From CAZSAT01 sp964604675 (GTDB taxonomy: Bacteria > Myxococcota_A > UBA796 > CAJQPC01): a stretch of 18,996 bases of DNA. The stretch spans positions 1-18,996 of the forward strand of contig CAZSAT010000129.1 of assembly GCA_964604675.1 (NCBI GenBank). Reading direction: 5' to 3'. Made by a program: the position numbers and the translations under genes. Of the stretch, positions 14,775 through 18,996 are shown piece by piece. A model generated the notes under the pieces. That model was given only the letters and a program-made list of their open reading frames with translations, was not told the origin of the DNA and did no database searches. Position 1 is the first letter of the stretch. Every line of letters starts with the position of its first letter.

Positions 14775-15687
14775 CGATCTCACCCAGCAGGAGGTACATG
14801 AGCGCCATGCGCACCGCGACCCCGTTGCGCACCTGCTCGAGGATGACGGAGTTCGCGTGGTCCGCGACGTCGGGGGTCATCTCGACCCCTCGGTTGATCG
14901 GTCCCGGGTGCATGACGAGCGTGCGCTCGGAGGCCCGCGCGAGCTTCTTCAGGTCGAGCCCGTAGAGGTCGGCGTACTCCCCGGCGGTCGACACCATCGC
15001 GCGGGCGAGGCGCTCCCGCTGGATGCGCAGCATCATCACGACGTCCGCCTCGGCGAGCACGTCGTCGATCCGGTGTCGGACCTCGGCGCCGAGCACCTCC
15101 AGCTCCGGCCGACACATCGTGCCTGGCCCGGCCACCAGCACCCGTGCGCCCATCGTGCGGAGTCCGTAGAGGTTGGAGCGCGCCACGCGGCTGTGGAACA
15201 CGTCCCCGACGATGGCGACGGTCTTCCCTTCGAGGCTCTGCAGGTGGTCCCGCATGGTCAGCATGTCGAGCAGGCCCTGGCTGGGGTGCTCGTTGATGCC
15301 GTCGCCCGCGTTGATGACCGAGAAGTCGAAGCTGCGCGCCAGCATGTGCGGCGAGCCTGCGCAGCTGTGCCGGAGGATCACCAGATCGGGTGCCATGGCG
15401 TCGATGTTGCGCGCCGTGTCCATCAGGGTCTCACCCTTCTTGGCGGCGCTCGACGAGGCGGAGATGGAGACACCGTCGGCGCTCAGGCGCTTCGCGGCCA
15501 GGTCGAAGCTTGTCTTGGTGCGCGTCGAGTTCTCGAAGAAGAGGCTGACCACCGTGCGGCCGCGCAAGGTCGGCACCTTCTTGATGCGCCGCTCCGACAC
15601 GCCGCGAAAGCGCACCGCGGTGTCCAGGATGTGTTCGATCTCGGCCCGCGGAACGTCGCGCAGGCCCAGGAGATCCTTGCGCTTCAC
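14758..15687 (-). CDS. pyrB: Aspartate carbamoyltransferase catalytic subunit
   Basis: This 309-residue enzyme joins carbamoyl phosphate and aspartate, the first committed step of pyrimidine synthesis. All active-site motifs are present: FENSTRTKTS (51-60), KKGETLMDT (83-91) with the mobile-loop lysine, HPSQGLLD (134-141), the aspartate-binding arginine loop RIQRER (221-226) and HPGPINRG (260-267). The length is normal for the catalytic chain, and no regulatory pyrI is near. GTG 15687 is preferred: a GGAGG site sits 5 bases before it, whereas GTG 15693 would overlap that site. It lies 30 bases after pyrR and overlaps the inactive dihydroorotase-like gene by 17 bases, which suggests the two products form one complex as in the class A transcarbamoylases. 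Confidence 0.96.
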   Translation of the reverse strand: MKRKDLLGLRDVPRAEIEHILDTAVRFRGVSERRIKKVPTLRGRTVVSLFFENSTRTKTSFDLAAKRLSADGVSISASSSAAKKGETLMDTARNIDAMAPDLVILRHSCAGSPHMLARSFDFSVINAGDGINEHPSQGLLDMLTMRDHLQSLEGKTVAIVGDVFHSRVARSNLYGLRTMGARVLVAGPGTMCRPELEVLGAEVRHRIDDVLAEADVVMMLRIQRERLARAMVSTAGEYADLYGLDLKKLARASERTLVMHPGPINRGVEMTPDVADHANSVILEQVRNGVAVRMALMYLLLGEIDEAAA

Positions 15688-15717
15688 CCTCACCTCCGGC
15701 TGCGCCCGCCGCGTGGG

Positions 15718-16233
15718 CTAGGCGCGCTCGACTACCACGGCGTCGCTGTCGGCGCCTGTGTCGATCAGGCGAACGGTCACGCGGTCGGACTTGTTGGTCT
15801 CGACCCGACGCCCGACGTAGGTGGCCTCGATCGGCAGCTCCCTGTGGCCGCGATCGACCAGCACCGCCAGCTCGATGCGCGCCGGTCGGCCGTAGTCCAT
15901 GAGGTTGTCGAGCGCGGCGCGCACGGTGCGACCTGTGAAGAGCACGTCGTCCACCAGCACCACGGTCACGCCGCTCAGGTCCATGGGCAGCCGCGTGTCG
16001 CCGAGCACGGGCTTCTCGAGTCCAGTGTACAGGTCGTCGCGGTAGAGCGTGATGTCGACTTCACCGACGGGCACGACCCGGTCCTCGATGGCTTCGATGG
16101 CCTCCGACAGCCGCTTGGCCAGGGGCACGCCACCGGTGTGCACGCCCACGAGCAGGGCGCGGCCCGTCTCCACCCGCTCCACGATCTCGTGAGCCATCCT
16201 GGCCAGCGCGCGGCGCATCGCGCCGGCGTCCAT
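15718..16233 (-). CDS. pyrR: PyrR bifunctional regulator / uracil phosphoribosyltransferase
   Basis: This 171-residue protein matches PyrR of the phosphoribosyltransferase family. The PRPP-binding loop is VVLVDDVLFTGRT (91-103), and VGEVDITLYRDDL (56-68) and LVDRGHRELPI (125-135) are typical PyrR stretches. In Bacillus, PyrR binds pyr mRNA leaders to cause attenuation; in other bacteria it may act on translation or only as a weak uracil phosphoribosyltransferase. Here only 13 bases separate it from the upstream gene and 30 bases from pyrB, with no antiterminator or terminator hairpin in either gap. ATG 16233 with a GAGGTGA site is chosen over a longer open frame to 16383, whose extra 50 residues have no family resemblance and overlap the upstream gene. 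It is probably cotranscribed with pyrB and the gene after it. Confidence 0.92.
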   Translation of the reverse strand: MDAGAMRRALARMAHEIVERVETGRALLVGVHTGGVPLAKRLSEAIEAIEDRVVPVGEVDITLYRDDLYTGLEKPVLGDTRLPMDLSGVTVVLVDDVLFTGRTVRAALDNLMDYGRPARIELAVLVDRGHRELPIEATYVGRRVETNKSDRVTVRLIDTGADSDAVVVERA

Positions 16234-16246
16234 CACCTGGCTCACC

Positions 16247-16651
16247 TCAGGACTCTTCCGAGATGTCGTAGATCTCGCCGGTTCTGCTGTCCACGTACTT
16301 GTGGATGTAGAACTCCTGCACCTTCGGGCCAAGGAGGGGCACGTCCACCGTGTAGTCCCACCAACACTCCATGTGCAGTTCATCGGAGTAGTCGTAGAGC
16401 TGGCACCAGTCCGGCTCGAAGCTGATGTCGACCTCGCGGATGTCCAGCTCGCGGTTGTACTTGTCGTGCACCTTGGCTTCGCTCGCGGGATGGTCGCGCC
16501 AGTACAGCAAGGTGACCTGGGTCACCTCTCCCATCTTGAGCGCGGTCCACTGGTTCGGGAGGAAGGCGTAGACCCAGTAGACGCCGGCCCCGAAGCCCAG
16601 CGCCATGACGATCTTGACGAGGTTGATCTCGCCTCGGCGGGAGGTAGTCAC
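16247..16651 (-). CDS. Small single-span membrane protein, unknown
   Basis: I do not recognise this 134-residue protein. After a short basic N-terminus (TTSRRGEINLVK, 2-13) there is one hydrophobic span (about 14-33), then a soluble acidic part rich in Tyr, Trp and Asp (for example DWCQLYDYSDELHMECWWDY, 81-100) with two cysteines. The positive N-terminus suggests the soluble part lies outside the cytoplasm. The GTG start at 16651 overlaps the lepB stop (GTGA); an in-frame ATG at 16675 is the alternative. It sits between lepB and pyrR. A small one-span protein next to lepB recalls the DUF4845 neighbours of lepB in gammaproteobacteria, but this is positional analogy only and no sequence homology is claimed. 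Confidence 0.7.
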   Translation of the reverse strand: MTTSRRGEINLVKIVMALGFGAGVYWVYAFLPNQWTALKMGEVTQVTLLYWRDHPASEAKVHDKYNRELDIREVDISFEPDWCQLYDYSDELHMECWWDYTVDVPLLGPKVQEFYIHKYVDSRTGEIYDISEES

Positions 16652-17229
16652 GGCTTCAAGCCTAATCGATCCCATCGAATCGGTCCGCAGGAGCTGTGGC
16701 TCCACGCGACCGCGAGCACGACGCCGAGCACGGACTCCGGAGGGAGCGGACCCCAGTGACGCGCATCGCTCGAGAGCCCTCGGTGATCGCCCAACAGCCA
16801 GAGCTCCTGCTCAGCGAGCGTGGTGCGTTCGTGCTCCCCGCCCTCCAACACCGCCCAGCCGGGCGCGGCGCCCTCCATGACCGTGGCGGTGGTGCGCTCC
16901 GCGCAGTCCGCATCGGTCCACGTTCGAGGCGCACCTGGTCCCGTCCGCAGCGGCTGCCCGTCGACATACAGGCGTCCCTGCGACAGCTCGACCACCCCCG
17001 GTCCCGTGGCCACGAGGCGCTTCACGTGGACCGCGTCACCCTGCTCGACGACGAGCACGTCACCAACCGCCGGGGTGGTGAGTCGGGAGAACAGGAGCAC
17101 ATCGCCCGGCAACACCGACGGCGCCATCGAGGAGGTGTGCACGGACACCGTGCCGAGGACGAACCACCGGAGCGCGAGGGCGGCGGACAAGAGCGCCACG
17201 AGGGCCAGGCCCCCGGCCCGTTCAGTCAC
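16648..17229 (-). CDS. lepB: Signal peptidase I
   Basis: This 193-residue membrane protease removes signal peptides from exported proteins. It has one N-terminal membrane span (about 7-28). The catalytic serine is in TSSMAPSVLPGD (32-43, Ser34) and the catalytic lysine is in VHVKRLV (67-73, Lys70). Box E, GDHRGLSSDARHWG (147-160), and the following PLPPESVLG complete the family signature. The size is at the short end for Gram-negative enzymes and closer to the single-span type. The start is GTG 17229, overlapping the lepA stop by 8 bases; no good ribosome site is seen, so translation is probably coupled to lepA. A downstream overlap (GTGA) couples it to a small membrane-protein gene. Confidence 0.93.
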   Translation of the reverse strand: MTERAGGLALVALLSAALALRWFVLGTVSVHTSSMAPSVLPGDVLLFSRLTTPAVGDVLVVEQGDAVHVKRLVATGPGVVELSQGRLYVDGQPLRTGPGAPRTWTDADCAERTTATVMEGAAPGWAVLEGGEHERTTLAEQELWLLGDHRGLSSDARHWGPLPPESVLGVVLAVAWSHSSCGPIRWDRLGLKP

Positions 17230-18996
17230 CGATCTGGAGCACGGACAGGAAGGCGGTCTGCGGCACCTCGACGTTGCCGACAGCCTTCATGCGCTTCTTG
17301 CCCTTCTTCTGCTTCTCGAGCAGCTTCCGCTTCCGCGAGATGTCGCCGCCGTAGCACTTGGCGGTGACGTCTTTGCGCAGGGCACGCACGCTGGTCCGTG
17401 CGATGACCTTGCTCCCGATCGCGGCCTGGATCGCCACGTCGAACATCTGCCTGGGAATGTGTTCCTTGAGCTTCTTGGTCAGCCCCTGGCCGTTGCGGAA
17501 GGCGCGGTCCCGGTGGCAGATGGTGGACAGCGCATCGACCCGTTCGCCGTTGAGCATGATGTCGAGCTTCACGAGGTCCCCCACCTCCCACCGCTCGATC
17601 TCGTAGTCCATGGACGCGTAGCCACGGGTGTTGCTCTTGAGCTTGTCGAAGAAGTCGAACACCACCTCGGCGTACGGCAGGTCATAGGTGATGACCGCGC
17701 GGCCCGGGCTCGGCACCTCGAAGCCCACCTGCACACCCCGCTTCTCCTGGCAGAGCTTGAAGACGGCGCCGACGTGCTCCTCCGGCGTGTGGATCACCAC
17801 CTTGGCGATGGGTTCCCGGATCGCGGCGATCCGCATGAGGTCCGGCAGCTGGCTGGGCGAGTGGATCTCGACCTCCCCGCCGTCCTTCAGATCGACGTGG
17901 TAGACGACCGAGGGTGCGGTCGTGATCAGGTCGAGGTCGTACTCTCGTTCGAGTCGCTCCTGGATGATCTCCATGTGGAGCAGCCCCAGGAAGCCGCAGC
18001 GGAACCCGAATCCGAGGGCGTCGCTGGTCTCCGGCTCGAAGTTGAAGCTCGCATCGTTCAGGATGAGCCGGTCGAGCGCGTCGCGCAGGTCATCGTAGCT
18101 CTTGGACTCCACCGGGTAGATGCCCGCGTAGACCATCGGCTTGGATTCCTGAAAGCCGGCCAGGGGCTCCGTCGCGCCGTGCTTCTCGAAGGTCACGGTG
18201 TCGCCGACCTTCGCGTGGGCGAGCTCCTTGATGGAGGCCACGACGTACCCGACCTCGCCGGCCACCAGCTCGTCCACGGTGGTGGCGTGGGGACGGAACA
18301 TGCCGAGCTCCGTCGCGTCGTAGGTGGCGCCCGTGGCCATCATCTTGATCTTGTCCCGCCGGGTGAGGCGCCCCTCGATGACGCGCACCAACACGACCAC
18401 GCCCACATAGGTGTCGAACCAGCTGTCGACGATCAAGGCGCGGAGGGGCAGATCCCGGTCGGCCTCGGGTGGAGGCACGAGCTGCACCACGGCCTCGAGC
18501 ACCTCGTCCACGCCGAGGCCGGTCTTCGCCGAGCACATGACGGCGGCGTCGATGTCCAGGCCGATGCCCTCTTCCAGCTGTCGAAGCACCTCCTCGGGCT
18601 GGGCCGCGGGGAGATCGACCTTGTTGACGACCGGGATGATCTCGAGGTCGTTCTCGATCGCGAGGTAGACATTCGCGAGGGTCTGGGCCTCCACACCTTG
18701 CGCGGCGTCGACCACGAGCAGGGCGCCCTCGCACGCCGCCAGGGAGCGGCTCACCTCGTAGGAGAAGTCGACGTGTCCCGGCGTGTCGATCAGGTTGAGC
18801 TGGTAGTCGAGCCCGTCGGACGCCGTGTAGGTCAAGGTGCAGGTCTGGGCCTTGATCGTGATGCCACGCTCGCGCTCCAGGTCCATCTTGTCGAGCACCT
18901 GGGCCTTCATCTCACGTTCGGTCAGCGCGCCACAGCGCTCGAGGAGCCGGTCGGCGAGCGTGGACTTGCCATGGTCGATGTGCGCGATGATCGCGA
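17222..18996 (-). CDS. lepA: Elongation factor 4 (LepA), N-terminus cut by window edge
   Basis: This is a translational GTPase of the LepA/EF4 family. The reading frame runs to the window end, where the G1 motif AHIDHGKST is visible at about 18955-18984; only the first dozen or so residues are missing. Other GTPase motifs are ERERGITIKAQ, DTPGHVDF and NKVDLP. The LepA-specific C-terminal domain is clear, with KCYGGDISRKRKLLEKQKKG and MKAVGNVEVPQ, and the protein ends at QIGD. LepA binds the ribosome and affects initiation and elongation. It starts the co-directional run into lepB. An internal ATG at 18910 is not the start, because the G1 motif would be lost. Confidence 0.97.
   Translation of the reverse strand, partial: AIIAHIDHGKSTLADRLLERCGALTEREMKAQVLDKMDLERERGITIKAQTCTLTYTASDGLDYQLNLIDTPGHVDFSYEVSRSLAACEGALLVVDAAQGVEAQTLANVYLAIENDLEIIPVVNKVDLPAAQPEEVLRQLEEGIGLDIDAAVMCSAKTGLGVDEVLEAVVQLVPPPEADRDLPLRALIVDSWFDTYVGVVVLVRVIEGRLTRRDKIKMMATGATYDATELGMFRPHATTVDELVAGEVGYVVASIKELAHAKVGDTVTFEKHGATEPLAGFQESKPMVYAGIYPVESKSYDDLRDALDRLILNDASFNFEPETSDALGFGFRCGFLGLLHMEIIQERLEREYDLDLITTAPSVVYHVDLKDGGEVEIHSPSQLPDLMRIAAIREPIAKVVIHTPEEHVGAVFKLCQEKRGVQVGFEVPSPGRAVITYDLPYAEVVFDFFDKLKSNTRGYASMDYEIERWEVGDLVKLDIMLNGERVDALSTICHRDRAFRNGQGLTKKLKEHIPRQMFDVAIQAAIGSKVIARTSVRALRKDVTAKCYGGDISRKRKLLEKQKKGKKRMKAVGNVEVPQTAFLSVLQIGD

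Noticed and set aside
14404..16425. A long open frame (673 codons) on the + strand
   Set aside because: It lies opposite pyrC', pyrB and pyrR, whose products are clear; its composition is that of a shadow frame.
1..18996. CRISPR arrays, insertion sequences, prophage or toxin-antitoxin genes
   Set aside because: No repeat-spacer pattern, transposase, integrase or terminal inverted repeats were seen on either strand.

Overview
The window is about 19 kb of GC-rich, gene-dense bacterial DNA. Codon use, leaderless 1-4 nt gene overlaps, PilZ, PEGA-like and AgmX/PglI-like domains, and atypical Hsp70 clusters all suggest a member of the Myxococcota or a related deltaproteobacterial lineage. This placement is an inference, because there is no rRNA in the window. 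No mobile element, CRISPR array or gene-free stretch longer than 300 bases is present.

Left block, + strand, 32-6966. Five tightly packed genes form an unusual chaperone module. They encode an Hsp70 whose lid is replaced by a von Willebrand factor A (vWA) domain, a GrpE-like exchange factor, a second Hsp70 with a very short lid, a membrane protein with two J-like domains that both lack the HPD tripeptide and with PEGA-like and AgmX/PglI-like outer domains, and a TPR protein ending in a zincin-type HExxH metallopeptidase. Every member departs from the textbook DnaK/DnaJ/GrpE machine, so this looks like a dedicated chaperone system, perhaps acting at the membrane. A tRNA-Ala(CGC) with its own probable promoter and a downstream hairpin follows at 7003-7102.

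Middle block, 7105-10040. A PilZ protein and an ArnT/PMT-like polytopic glycosyltransferase are read on the - strand, divergent from an alpha/beta hydrolase on the + strand.

Right block, - strand, 18996 down to 10053. This is one long run of co-directional, mostly overlapping genes: lepA (cut by the window edge), lepB, a small single-span membrane protein, pyrR, pyrB, a dihydroorotase-like pyrC', greA, a recG-like gene and a small SRPBCC/COQ10-like gene. Two of these encode enzyme homologues whose catalytic residues are gone. The dihydroorotase homologue has lost its metal ligands, as in the non-catalytic PyrC' partners of PyrB. The RecG homologue keeps Walker A but has lost the DExH box and the QxxGRxGR motif. 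The degenerate RecG and the vWA-Hsp70/HPD-less J module are the two most unusual items.
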